27,341 bases of DNA from UCB3 sp964415605 (GCA_964415605.1 CAYQBA010000043.1:1-27341), one strand, 5' to 3'. Shown: positions 15,798-24,504, numbered from the stretch's first letter. Numbers and translations are program-made. The notes: generated from the letters alone by a model not told the origin.

Positions 15798-16103
15798 ATG
15801 CAGTTGATGAAGCTCCTGATGACCTGGAACATCATCCCGGGGCAGGAACGCGCGTACATCGAGTTCAATGCCAAGGAGTTCGTGCCGCGGCTCATGAAGA
15901 TGGGGCTGCAGCCGATGGACTCGTGGTACACCATCTACGGCGACGTGCCGCAGGTGACGGTCGGCTGGGTCAGCGACGACGCGGACGTGATCCGGCGCGC
16001 GGTGCTCGGCGACGACTGGAAGGCTCTGCAGCGCGATCTGGCCCGCTTCGTCACCGACTTCCACTTCAAGATCACGCCCGCCAGCGGGTTGTTCCAGGTC
16101 TGA
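15798..16103 (+). CDS. Conserved small protein, probable dimeric alpha/beta-barrel fold
   Basis: 101 residues from the ATG at 15798, which has GAGGA 7 bases upstream; an in-frame frame open from 15651 would have to start before the transcription start and has no domain-like sequence. MKLLMTWNIIPGQERAYIEF, WYTIYGDVPQVTVGWVSDD and LQRDLARFVTDFHFKI give a strand-helix-strand-strand-helix-strand order like ABM/NIPSNAP-type ferredoxin-like barrels. I recall similar unnamed proteins in Chloroflexota genomes, but no function is known to me. It stands alone behind its own promoter and is convergent with the zinc-ribbon gene. Confidence 0.8.
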   Translation: MQLMKLLMTWNIIPGQERAYIEFNAKEFVPRLMKMGLQPMDSWYTIYGDVPQVTVGWVSDDADVIRRAVLGDDWKALQRDLARFVTDFHFKITPASGLFQV

Positions 16104-16184
16104 CGCTTCGGCGCTCGCGGCGGATCGGGCGCGGCGCGGACCGCGTGCCAGGCGGCGAGGTCCCGGGCCGCCGCCCGCCGCCAT

Positions 16185-16517
16185 TCACGTGCCCGACGGG
16201 GCTGGGGTGGCCGCAGGGGGCGTCGCCGGCGGCGATGCGTCCGATCCGGTCGAGGTTTCGGACGGCGTGGTGGTGGCCTCCGACCCGGTCTCACCCTTGG
16301 CGCCGCTCGCACCGGCTGCCGGGCGCTTGTCGCTCAGCTTCCGCCGGTTGTCGGTGATGTACCACCCCGAGCCCTTGAAGATGACGCCGGCCGGTGAGAT
16401 CACCCGGCGCACCGCCCCCTCGCACTCCGGGCACGTGGTCAATGGCGCTTCGCTGAAGGACTGCAGGCGCTCGAAGTCGTAGCCGCACGCGTTGCAGACA
16501 TACTCGTAGATGGGCAT
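16185..16517 (-). CDS. FmdB-type zinc ribbon protein with a long disordered tail
   Basis: 110 residues. The chosen ATG (16517) begins MPIYEYVCNACGYDFERLQS, the standard start of the FmdB/CxxC_CxxC_SSSS family; AAGG (16527-16530) lies 9 bases upstream. An in-frame start 22 codons earlier has no support. Two Cys pairs (CNAC near 8-11 and CPEC near 29-32) should bind one zinc ion. The core ends KGSGWYITD, after which ~50 residues are rich in Thr, Ser, Ala and Pro and look disordered. The family is often annotated as a regulator of formamidase genes, but its general role is not settled. Confidence 0.93.
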   Translation of the reverse strand: MPIYEYVCNACGYDFERLQSFSEAPLTTCPECEGAVRRVISPAGVIFKGSGWYITDNRRKLSDKRPAAGASGAKGETGSEATTTPSETSTGSDASPPATPPAATPAPSGT

Positions 16518-16589
16518 TCGAGTTGACCTTCGACCTCGGATCACAACCGTAGTGGATCGGGCGGGCGCCGGGGCGCTCGTCACTCACTA

Positions 16590-16619
16590 ACTATACTCCC
16601 GACTCCCGCGCCCACCCAA
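16590..16619 (-). promoter_or_regulatory. Probable promoter of the FmdB-type gene
   Basis: On the minus strand, TTGGGT (16619-16614), an 18-base spacer and TATAGT (16595-16590). The -10 is a good match and the -35 a weak one. The leader would be about 65 bases. Confidence 0.45.
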
Positions 16620-16785
16620 CGACCTCACGGCGGCGGGGCGCCTGTCGCGCGCGTGTCGCCATGCTGGCGCGCACATCCTGTCACGCGGCGCCGTGTTCGC
16701 CTATCCTGGCCCCACGCTGTTGTCCAAGCTGCCTCCCGCACCCGGTACCCGGGCGCGCGGCCGGCGGACGGAAGGAGTCCCAGGG

Positions 16786-19608
16786 ATGCGAAGCAGGTGC
16801 AGGCAAGGGCTGGTGGTGGCGGGCCTGGCGTGGCTCGCGACATTCCCGACCACCGGCGCGCGGGGCGAACGGCCCTCGATCATGCGGCAAGCGCAGGGGG
16901 CGCACGTCGTCATCGCCGAGGTCCAGTACGACCCCGCGCCCGACGGGAGCGAGTCTCGCTACGAGTGGGTGGAGCTGTTCAACCCCGGCGACGTGCCGGC
17001 CGACATCGCCGGCTGGCACATCGCCGACAACCAGAGCACCGACGCCCTCCCGGGTGCCGTGCTTGCGCCCGGCGCCTTCCTGGTGGTGGCGGCTGGCGAC
17101 GGCTTCGCCGAGCTGTTCCCGGACTTCGCCGGGGCCGTCGTCGACGTGGGTGGTTCGATCGGCAACGGCCTCGGCAACAGCGGTGACCAGGTGCGGCTGC
17201 TGGACGCCGACGGCACGGCGATCGACGCGATGAGCTACGGCGGCGACACCGGTGTGCTCGATCCGGCGGCCCCCGACGTCGAGGCCGGCCACAGCCTGGA
17301 GCGGGTGCCCGCGGGGGTCGACACCGACTCGGCCGGGGACTGGCACGACGCCGCCGCCGCATCGCCGGGATTCGCCGGCGGCGCGGCGAGCCCCACCCAC
17401 ACCGCCCTTCCCCCGGCGCCGCCGACGGTGGCGCCGGGCGTGGACGTGCGGGTCAACGAGTACCTTGCCGCTCCCCAGGCGGTGGACTGGGATGGGGACG
17501 GCACGGCCAACCGGGACGACGAATGGGTCGAGCTGTTCAACGCCGGCAACGCGGCAGTCGACGTCGGTGGGTGGCACCTTGACGACATCGCCGGCGGCGG
17601 CTCCTCGCCGTTCGTCGTCCCGGTTGGAACGGTGATCGACCCGCGCGGGTACCTCGTGCTCTTCAAGCGCCAGACCGGCCTGGCGCTCAACAACGATGCG
17701 GATGCCGTCCGCCTGCTCCGGCCGGACGGCGCCGAGGCCGATGCCCACGCCTACACCGGCACGAAGCCCGACGGCAGCCACGCGCGCCTCGGCGACGGCG
17801 ACGGTGCGTGGACCGACACGCTGGCGCCGTCGCCCGGTGCGGCCAACGTGGGCGGGCCGGGGCCGGCGACGCCAGCGGGGGCCACGCCGCCCGCGGCGAC
17901 GGTGCCGGCCCCGGGCCTCACGCCCGGAACCCCCGGCGCCACCGCCGGGTCTCCGGGGGCGTCGCCGGCCCCATCGGCGTACCTGCCGCTGCTCATCAGC
18001 GAGGTGCTCTTCGACCCCGCCGCGAGCGGGGACGACGGGGCCGAGGAGTGGATCGAGATCTTCAACCGCTCCGCGGTGGCGGTCGAGATCGCCGGCTGGT
18101 CGGTGGGCGATCGGGCCCGGTGGGACGAGCTGCCCGCCGCCAGCGTTCCGCCGGGTGGGTTCCTCGTCGTCGCCGCGAGTGAGGCGGCGGCGGACGGGCT
18201 CCGGGGCGAGGGCGCCACGGCGATCACGATCGCCGACGGGGCCATCGGCAACGGCCTCGCCAACCGGGGCGACGTCGTCCGCTTGCGCGGCCCCACCGGC
18301 CAGGTGGCCGATGCCGTCAGCTACGGCGACAACCTGGATGCCTTCGACCCGGCGGTCCCGCGTGGATCGCCGGGCGGCTCCGTCGAGCGGCTGCCGCCCG
18401 ACGTCGACACCGACTCGGCGGCGGACTGGTGGCCGCAGCCGGCACCGTCGCCCGGGCGCGCGGGCCTGCGGCATGACGCCCCGCCACGGGTGGTGTTGAA
18501 CGAGGTGCTGCCCGCCCCGTCGCGGGTGGACTGGGACGGCGATGGCGCCGCGGGTTTCACCGACGAGTGGGTCGAGCTCTTCAACGCGGCCGACCATCCG
18601 GTCGACCTGGCGGACTGGCGGATCGAGGACCGGGCCGCCGACGGCTGGTCGTATCGCTTCCCGCCCGACGCCCGGGTGCCCGCCGGCGGGTTTCGCGTCG
18701 TCTACCGCGCCGTGTCAGGGATGGCCCTGGACAACGCGGCCGACACCCTGCGCTTGATCCGCCCCGACGGGGTGGAGGCGGACCGCTTCACCTGGACCGC
18801 GGCCGTGGGTTACGACCGCTCGTGGAGCAGGGCCGGCGACGGGGAGGATGCGTGGACCGGCGACTTTGCCGTGACGCCTGGCGCGCCCAACCGGCCGCGG
18901 GCAGCGAAGGGCGGCGCCGGTGCGCGCGAATCGGGCGGCTCCAATCCCGACGCCGGGGCGCGCGCGGTCGGCCTGAGCGAGGTCAGGCGCCTCGCCAGCG
19001 GCACGCGGGTCTCGGTCTCCGGGCGGGTGACCCTCCCGCCGGGCGTCGTCGACGCCCGGACCGCCTACATCGGCGACGAGACCGCCGGCGTCCGTCTGTT
19101 TCTCGAGCCCAAGGGGGCCGCCTTCCCGGCGTGGTCCGAGGGCGACCGCGTCGCGGCCGTCGGGCGGCTCAAGGACTATCACGGCGAGCGCGAGCTGGTG
19201 CTCGCCCGCCCAGCGGATGCGCGGGTGGACGGACCTGGCCCCACGGTTGAGCCGTTCGTGGCGGCCACGGGCGACCTCGGCGAGGCACTCGAAGGCCGGC
19301 TCGTCGCCATCGCCGGCCGCGTCGCCGTGGAGCGTGCCAGCCGTCTCGTGCTGGACGACGGCTCAGGCCCCGCCGTCGCGGCACTGCCGCGCGGCACGGG
19401 CCGGCCGTGGCCGGTGGTCGCGCCCGGGGCGTGGGGATCGGTGACCGGCGTGGTGGGCCAGTACGCGGCACGGTCGCCGTGGACCGGCGGTCATCGCCTG
19501 ACGCCGCGTGGCGTGGCCGACCTGCGCTTCGGCCCCCCGGGGCGAGCAGCCGGCGGGCCGGTCCTGCCCAAGGCGCTGCCGCGGACGGGCCTCGGCGGCG
19601 GCCGCTAA
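16786..19608 (+). CDS. Secreted protein with four lamin-tail domains and an OB-like C-terminal region
   Basis: 940 residues. AAGGAG (16772-16777) lies 8 bases before the ATG at 16786, which opens on a signal peptide (GLVVAGLAWLATFPTTGARG). An in-frame ATG 31 codons earlier lacks a ribosome binding site. Lamin-tail domains sit at ~39-195, ~220-365, ~402-560 and ~568-710, each with the EWVELFN(P/A)G...DxxGWxxxD core (EWIEIFN in the third). Domains 1 and 3 resemble each other (IGNGLxNxGDxVRL, SxERxPxxVDTDSAxDW), as do 2 and 4 (VNExLxAPxxVDWDGDG), so an A-B unit was duplicated. Residues ~730-925 read as OB-fold repeats (GTRVSVSGRVTLPPGV, GRLVAIAGRVAV), like YhcR-type nucleic-acid-binding regions. 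The C-terminus is LPRTG (931-935) plus five residues. No catalytic domain is visible. Confidence 0.92.
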   Translation: MRSRCRQGLVVAGLAWLATFPTTGARGERPSIMRQAQGAHVVIAEVQYDPAPDGSESRYEWVELFNPGDVPADIAGWHIADNQSTDALPGAVLAPGAFLVVAAGDGFAELFPDFAGAVVDVGGSIGNGLGNSGDQVRLLDADGTAIDAMSYGGDTGVLDPAAPDVEAGHSLERVPAGVDTDSAGDWHDAAAASPGFAGGAASPTHTALPPAPPTVAPGVDVRVNEYLAAPQAVDWDGDGTANRDDEWVELFNAGNAAVDVGGWHLDDIAGGGSSPFVVPVGTVIDPRGYLVLFKRQTGLALNNDADAVRLLRPDGAEADAHAYTGTKPDGSHARLGDGDGAWTDTLAPSPGAANVGGPGPATPAGATPPAATVPAPGLTPGTPGATAGSPGASPAPSAYLPLLISEVLFDPAASGDDGAEEWIEIFNRSAVAVEIAGWSVGDRARWDELPAASVPPGGFLVVAASEAAADGLRGEGATAITIADGAIGNGLANRGDVVRLRGPTGQVADAVSYGDNLDAFDPAVPRGSPGGSVERLPPDVDTDSAADWWPQPAPSPGRAGLRHDAPPRVVLNEVLPAPSRVDWDGDGAAGFTDEWVELFNAADHPVDLADWRIEDRAADGWSYRFPPDARVPAGGFRVVYRAVSGMALDNAADTLRLIRPDGVEADRFTWTAAVGYDRSWSRAGDGEDAWTGDFAVTPGAPNRPRAAKGGAGARESGGSNPDAGARAVGLSEVRRLASGTRVSVSGRVTLPPGVVDARTAYIGDETAGVRLFLEPKGAAFPAWSEGDRVAAVGRLKDYHGERELVLARPADARVDGPGPTVEPFVAATGDLGEALEGRLVAIAGRVAVERASRLVLDDGSGPAVAALPRGTGRPWPVVAPGAWGSVTGVVGQYAARSPWTGGHRLTPRGVADLRFGPPGRAAGGPVLPKALPRTGLGGGR

Positions 19609-19687
19609 GGCTCGCACGGGTCCCCTTGGCGACCGTCGCAGCGGTGCCCGCGGGGCCATTGGCATCGGTCGGGCCGCCCAGCGCTGG

Positions 19688-21616
19688 TCAAGGCCGCCCG
19701 GCATCCGCCCCCACCCACGGCAGCCAGACGGCGTTCGCGCCGCCGCGGGCCCAGTCCCAGGCGAACACGCGCGCCAGGTAGCGGTGGACGGGCTCGGACT
19801 CGATCTGCAGCGCCGCTTCGCGGTTGGCCTTGCTCGCGCTCTCCGAGCCGTTGAGGCTGCCGACGTGGGTCCAATGCTCCCCTGCCCCGGACGGCCCGCC
19901 GAGCCGGACCAGCACCATCTTGTTGTGCAGCCCGAGCCCGGCGGGGTTGCCCACGCGGGCTTGGATATCGAGCCCCTCGCGGCGCCGGAGGTCCTCGACG
20001 GCTGCCACGGTGGCGGCATTGCTGTTCCAGTGCGCCGAGTCGTCGAAGTACCCGTCGAGCAGCAACCGCACCCGCGCCCCGCGTCGCGCAGCCGCGACGT
20101 AGGCTTGCAGCCGGGGGTTGAGCGCCACGTCACCCTCGGCGGGGCCGTCTCCCCACCAGACCGGCTCGTCGAGCTGCTGCACGAGCACCTCGTCACCGGC
20201 GCGGGCCCGGGCCACAAGCCCGAGCAGCCCGGCCGTCGGATGCACCGCGGTCTCGGGCGACGTCAACGCTTCGAAGGCCCATGACCCGTGCGCGACGAGC
20301 GGCACGGGCGCCACGGGGATGTAGCTGCTGCCGCCGCTCGCGCGATCGGGCTGGTAGTCCGGCGCCGGCGCGCCGCGATCGGGATCGCGCGCCTGGAACG
20401 GTCGCACGTCGGCATGGTGCTCGGGGTCGAGGTCGCGCGCCACGACGTCGCGCGCCCACGCGGCGACGCTGGGCGCGTCGGAGGCAGCGTACACGCCGCG
20501 CCGGCCGAGCGTGCCGTCGGATCGGTCGTCGTCCGGGGCGGCGCCCAGGCCCGGGTTCTCGCTGCCGACCAGCACGGTGCGGCCGTCGATGACGAACAGC
20601 TTGGCGTGGGCGCCGCGGTAGCGCGGCGCGACGTCGCCGCCGGCGTCCAGCCAGTACACGGCCGCGCCGACGCGATCGAGCAACGCCAGGCACCACCGTT
20701 GGCGGGCGTCGATCCCGCCCGCCGGCCGCCCCTCGACCATCAGCCGCACGCGGACCCCGGCGCGCGCCCGGTCGGCCAGCACCTCGCACAAGGCGGGGTG
20801 TTCGAACGTGTACGTCATGGCGTCGACCGTCGTGCGGGCCGCGGACAGGTGCCGCGTCAGGAACGCGAAGAGCGCGTCCGGGGCGACGGCGATCTCGACG
20901 CTGGCCGTCTCGCGCACCGCCTCCGGTGGGCCGACGATCTCGAGATCCCAGCCCGGGAAGCGGACGCGGCGCCCATGGCCGGGGTCGCTCGGGTCCGACG
21001 CCCAGTCCGCCGCGCGGTCGGTGTCGGCCACCGGGCGGGGCGGCGCCCCCGCCAGCTTGCGGTACACGACCTGATGGGCCGCGGCGATCGCCGGCGGGTG
21101 GTATGGCACGACGGGCGGCCCGATCCACCCCAGCGCGTCCGCGGGGCGGCCGTAGACCACCGTGTCCACGGCGCGGCCGTCCGCGTCGCGGAGGGTCAGC
21201 GTGTCGCCGGTGTTGGCCAGGGTCGGCCCGCCGCGCAGGGTGGCCAGGCGCCGGGGCCCCGGCACGGGCGACGTGCCGGCCCAGGCCCACGCCGGCGGGT
21301 GACCGAAGCTGCGCTCGAACGCCGCACCGTCGCGCGCCAGCCACCACCATTGCCCGGGCCCGATCACGGCCGGCCCTGGGAACGACGCCGCGCCCGCGGC
21401 GTCGCCGAGCGACCACCCGAGCAGATCCACGGGGTGATCCGCGACGTTCCAGAGCTGGACGGCCTCGTCGGCGTCGCCCGGAGCGTAGCCGTCGGCGAAC
21501 ACCGCCGCGATGACGACGGGCGGCGGCTCCGCGGTGGGCGGGTCGTCGCGCACACCGAGAAGCACGAGCGCGCCGAGCCCGGCGCGGTGGGCACAGCGTC
21601 CCCATTGGGCGCGCAT
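19688..21616 (-). CDS. Secreted phospholipase D-family protein with N-terminal lamin-tail domain
   Basis: 642 residues from the ATG at 21616; a TTG 24 codons upstream is the alternative. The N-terminus (HRAGLGALVLLGV) is a weak signal peptide. Residues ~32-200 form one lamin-tail domain (DEAVQLWNVADHPVDLLGWSLGD ... LANTGDTLTLRDADG), close to type A of the neighbouring gene. Two PLD domains follow. The first has a full HKD motif, His337-Ala-Lys339 to Asp344 (HAKLFVID), then GSEN. The second has His564-Asn-Lys566 but Arg571 in place of Asp, followed by GSLNGSE. PLD-fold enzymes cut phosphodiester bonds in lipids or DNA; active enzymes need two HKD halves, so weakened activity is possible. The gene is convergent with the four-lamin-tail gene, 79 bases apart. 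Confidence 0.9.
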   Translation of the reverse strand: MRAQWGRCAHRAGLGALVLLGVRDDPPTAEPPPVVIAAVFADGYAPGDADEAVQLWNVADHPVDLLGWSLGDAAGAASFPGPAVIGPGQWWWLARDGAAFERSFGHPPAWAWAGTSPVPGPRRLATLRGGPTLANTGDTLTLRDADGRAVDTVVYGRPADALGWIGPPVVPYHPPAIAAAHQVVYRKLAGAPPRPVADTDRAADWASDPSDPGHGRRVRFPGWDLEIVGPPEAVRETASVEIAVAPDALFAFLTRHLSAARTTVDAMTYTFEHPALCEVLADRARAGVRVRLMVEGRPAGGIDARQRWCLALLDRVGAAVYWLDAGGDVAPRYRGAHAKLFVIDGRTVLVGSENPGLGAAPDDDRSDGTLGRRGVYAASDAPSVAAWARDVVARDLDPEHHADVRPFQARDPDRGAPAPDYQPDRASGGSSYIPVAPVPLVAHGSWAFEALTSPETAVHPTAGLLGLVARARAGDEVLVQQLDEPVWWGDGPAEGDVALNPRLQAYVAAARRGARVRLLLDGYFDDSAHWNSNAATVAAVEDLRRREGLDIQARVGNPAGLGLHNKMVLVRLGGPSGAGEHWTHVGSLNGSESASKANREAALQIESEPVHRYLARVFAWDWARGGANAVWLPWVGADAGRP

Positions 21617-21730
21617 GCCCCCAGTGTGTCGCACGCGGGGGTCGGGCGCCAGGGGCGGCGCGCCGCGATCGCGACGCCGGGGCGACAACGGGGCGTACGC
21701 TCCGGGGCCCGCTCCGCACCGCCGCTAAGG

Positions 21731-21736
21731 TACAAT
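21731..21736 (+). promoter_or_regulatory. -10 box giving a probable leaderless transcript
   Basis: TACAAT ends 7 bases before the ATG at 21744, so transcription should begin at the initiation codon itself. No ribosome binding site and no good -35 box are present. This is the same arrangement as at 11983-12001. Confidence 0.5.
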
Positions 21737-21743
21737 TCGGCGT

Positions 21744-22712
21744 ATGGATCTCGACCCCGCGCGCCGGGCACCCGCTTCGCCCGCCCCGACGACGACCGGG
21801 GCGTCCGCGGTCGCCATCGGCCCGGGGGCCCGCGTGGCGTTCGTCGGGCTGGGCGTCATGGGACGCGGGATGGTGTCAAACCTGCTGCGCGCCGGCTATG
21901 CCGTGACGGTCTTCAGCCGCAGCATGGCCAAGGCGACCGACGCCGTCGCCGCCGGCGCGATGCCGGCCGCGTCGGTCGCCGACGCGGTGCGCACCGCTGA
22001 TGCCGTCGTGACCATCGTCGGGTTCCCGACGGATGTGCGTGCGGTGGTGCTCGGCCCGGACGGCGTCGTGGCCCATGCCCCTCCAGGCAGCCTCGTCGTG
22101 GACATGACGACGAGCGAGCCGGCGCTGGCCGTCGAGATCGCCCGCGCAGCCCGCGCCCGGGGCATCGATGCGCTCGATGCGCCGGTGTCGGGGGGCGACG
22201 TCGGCGCGCGCGCCGGCACGCTCTCGATCATGGTCGGGGGTGACCCGGCCGCCTTCGACCGCGCCCGCCCGCTGCTGGCAGCCATGGGCAAGACCATCGT
22301 GCACCAGGGCCCGCCGGGCAGCGGCCAGCACGCCAAGCTGTGCAACCAGATCGTCATCGCCTCCACCATGATCGGCGTGATGGAGGGCCTGCTCTACGCG
22401 CGCCGCGCCGGGCTGGACCCCGACACCGTGCTGGCCTCGATCGGCGCCGGCGCCGCCGGCAGCTGGACGCTTTCCAATCTATACCCGCGCGCGGTCCGCG
22501 GCGACGACGCGCCGGGGTTCTACGTGCGCCACTTCCTCAAGGACATCCGCATCGCGCTGGCCGAGGCGGAACAGATGGGGCTGCGCCTCCCCGGCCTGGC
22601 GTTGGCCGAGCAGCTGTACCAGGATCTGGTCGACCAGGGAGGCGCGATGCTCGGCACTCAGGCGCTGCACCGGGTCCTCGAAGCGGCGAGCCCGCCCACG
22701 GCCCCCGCTTGA
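21744..22712 (+). CDS. NAD(P)-dependent beta-hydroxyacid dehydrogenase (3-hydroxyisobutyrate dehydrogenase family)
   Basis: 322 residues, about 25 more than usual because of an Ala/Pro-rich N-terminal extension. The dinucleotide-binding motif is VAFVGLGVMGRGMVSN (~31-46). The family signature DAPVSGGDVGARAGTLSIMVGG follows the VVDMTTSEP segment. The catalytic lysine is Lys198 in GSGQHAKLCNQ. The helical C-terminal half ends with FLKDIRIALAEAEQMGLRLPG, the conserved Lys-Asp pair of substrate binding. Such enzymes oxidise 3-hydroxyisobutyrate or reduce tartronate or succinate semialdehyde; which one cannot be decided here. The transcript looks leaderless. Confidence 0.93.
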   Translation: MDLDPARRAPASPAPTTTGASAVAIGPGARVAFVGLGVMGRGMVSNLLRAGYAVTVFSRSMAKATDAVAAGAMPAASVADAVRTADAVVTIVGFPTDVRAVVLGPDGVVAHAPPGSLVVDMTTSEPALAVEIARAARARGIDALDAPVSGGDVGARAGTLSIMVGGDPAAFDRARPLLAAMGKTIVHQGPPGSGQHAKLCNQIVIASTMIGVMEGLLYARRAGLDPDTVLASIGAGAAGSWTLSNLYPRAVRGDDAPGFYVRHFLKDIRIALAEAEQMGLRLPGLALAEQLYQDLVDQGGAMLGTQALHRVLEAASPPTAPA

Positions 22713-22809
22713 GATCCGGCCGCCCGCGCCACGTCGACCCCGCTCCCGCCCTGGCCGCCCCGCCCGGCGCGGGCGCCGCCGCTCCCGCCATGCCGCCCGA
22801 GGCCATGCC

Positions 22810-23655
22810 ATGACGACCCGCAAACGCTTCCGCTTCCTCGAACGCCAGCGCCCCACGCGCCGCCCCGTCGCCCACGGGCGGCGCACCGAACGCCCGATCC
22901 TCAAGGACGCCGCTGACATCGCCGCGCTCCAGCGAGCGGGCCATCTCGTGGCGCTGGCCTTCGACCTGCTCGCCGACGCCGTCCGCCCGGGCGCCCGATT
23001 GGACGCCCTGGACGGCATGGTCGAGGCCTTCATCCGCGACCACGGCGCCGAGCCGCTCTACAAGGGCTACCGCGGCACGCCGCCCACCCACCCCCCGTTT
23101 TCGGGCGTGATCTGCGCATCGGTCAACGACGAGATCTGCCACGGGCCGCCCCGCCCGCTCGCGCTGGCCGAGGGCGACATCGTCGGCATCGACATCGGCC
23201 TCAAGCTCGATGGGTTCTGCGGCGACGCGTGCGTCACCTTCCCGGTCGGCCAGATCGCCCCGGCGGCCGAACGCCTGCTCGCCGTCACGCGCGAATGCCT
23301 GTACCGGGGCATCGACGCGGCCCGGGTCGGCCATCGGCTGTACGACATCGGCCACGCCGTGCAGGCGCATGCCGAGGCCAACGGCTACAGCGTCGTGCGC
23401 GAGTGGGGCGGGCACGGCATCGGGCGCCAGCTGCACGAGGCACCGTCGGTGCCGCACACCGGGGAACGCGAGAACGACCTGGTGCTGCGCGCGGGCATGG
23501 TGTTCACCATCGAGCCGATGATCAACGCCGGCGGCGCCGACTGCGCGCTGACCGACGACGGGTGGACCGTCGTCACGGTCGACGGCTCGCTCTCCGCCCA
23601 GTTCGAGCATACCATCGCCATCACTCCGGACGGCCCGCTGATCCTGTCGCGGTAG
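22810..23655 (+). CDS. map: Methionine aminopeptidase, type I
   Basis: 281 residues; the core is standard and the first ~30 residues are an Arg-rich extension. It removes the initiator methionine from new proteins. The five metal ligands are present: Asp128 (GIDIG), Asp139 (CGDACVTF), His202 (GGHGIGRQLHE), Glu235 (FTIEPMI) and Glu266 (QFEHTIAI). His111 (CHGPP) matches the conserved substrate-contact His. GAGG (22799-22802) lies 7 bases before the ATG. It follows the dehydrogenase by 97 bases on the same strand. The usual neighbours (secY, adk, infA) are absent, so this may be a second copy in the genome. Confidence 0.97.
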   Translation: MTTRKRFRFLERQRPTRRPVAHGRRTERPILKDAADIAALQRAGHLVALAFDLLADAVRPGARLDALDGMVEAFIRDHGAEPLYKGYRGTPPTHPPFSGVICASVNDEICHGPPRPLALAEGDIVGIDIGLKLDGFCGDACVTFPVGQIAPAAERLLAVTRECLYRGIDAARVGHRLYDIGHAVQAHAEANGYSVVREWGGHGIGRQLHEAPSVPHTGERENDLVLRAGMVFTIEPMINAGGADCALTDDGWTVVTVDGSLSAQFEHTIAITPDGPLILSR

Positions 23656-23668
23656 GGGTTGGTCGGCA

Positions 23669-23682
23669 GGCGGGGCGCCGCC
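23669..23682. terminator. Small hairpin between convergent genes, weak terminator candidate
   Basis: GGCGG (23669-23673), loop GGCG, CCGCC (23678-23682), 13 bases after the map stop and before the end of the convergent methyltransferase gene. The stem is short for such GC-rich DNA. Confidence 0.25.
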
Positions 23683-23730
23683 GCAACCGCCGGGTCCGCC
23701 GTCAGCCCGATGCACCGTGCCGGCGTTCCG

Positions 23731-24504
23731 TCAGACGCCCTGATCCCGGCGCTTGCGCGCCACGAGCAGCCAGCCGCTTCCGTGGCATCCTTGGGGGACG
23801 ACCTCGTCGATGCTGAAGGCCAGGCGCCACGGCCCGGCCAGCCAGCGCCACCGCCCCAGACGGGCCAGCCGCCGACGGGCGGCCGCGCCCCGGGTCGCCA
23901 GCGCCGGCCGCTGGACCCACCGGTCGTAGAGCCGCCCGAACGGGAAGCCCCAGCCACGCGCGGTCTCGACCGCCAGGCCGGCGTGCGCCGCGAGCCGCAG
24001 GAGCGCGGGGCGATCGTACCGGCGCGCATGGCCCGCGGCGGCGTCGCCCGGCCCGAACCGGCCTGGACCGGCGGGGACCGTCGCGACGAGGACACCGTTC
24101 GGGGCCAGTGCGCGTGCGGCCTCGCGGGCGGCCGCGCCGTCGTCCGCGAGGTGCTCGAGCACCTCGCCCAGCGCCATGGCCGCCGCGGCGCCATCTGCCA
24201 CGGGCATGTAGGCCGCGTCGGCGCGCACCCACACGATGCGTGCCGCGACGCCGGTCGCCGACGCCGCCCGCCGCGCGCCCGCCAGGCGCCGCGGATCGAG
24301 GTCGAACGCGACCACCGCCCGCCCGCCCTGGGCCAGCCGCACGGCCAGCGTGCCCCAGCCGCACCCGGCGTCGACCACGAGGCCGGGGGGCGCCGCCGAC
24401 TCGAGCGCACGGGCGACGAGGTCGATGCGCCAGGCATGCCGTGGACCGGCATAGGGCGCCGGCGGAGGAAGAGGGCCGTGATCGACCGGCGCGTCAGCGG
24501 GCAT
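23731..24504 (-). CDS. Class I SAM-dependent methyltransferase
   Basis: 257 residues from the ATG at 24504. Motif I is VVDAGCGWGTLAVRLA (~43-58). The acidic end of strand 2 is FDLDPRRL. Motif II/III is ADAAYMPVADGAAAAMALGEVLEHLADD, the type-11 (UbiE-like) pattern with EVLEHL, then LAPNGVLVATVP. The C-terminal part (FGRLYDRWVQRPAL) resembles lipid or sugar methyltransferases. The gene overlaps the upstream GT4 gene by 11 bases, so the two are translationally coupled and probably act in the same glycan or glycolipid pathway. Substrate unknown. Confidence 0.92.
   Translation of the reverse strand: MPADAPVDHGPLPPPAPYAGPRHAWRIDLVARALESAAPPGLVVDAGCGWGTLAVRLAQGGRAVVAFDLDPRRLAGARRAASATGVAARIVWVRADAAYMPVADGAAAAMALGEVLEHLADDGAAAREAARALAPNGVLVATVPAGPGRFGPGDAAAGHARRYDRPALLRLAAHAGLAVETARGWGFPFGRLYDRWVQRPALATRGAAARRRLARLGRWRWLAGPWRLAFSIDEVVPQGCHGSGWLLVARKRRDQGV

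Noticed and set aside
20288..22000. Plus-strand open frame of 570 codons opposite the PLD gene
   Set aside because: Composition is shadow-like and it crosses from the antisense of the PLD gene into the dehydrogenase gene in the wrong frame.
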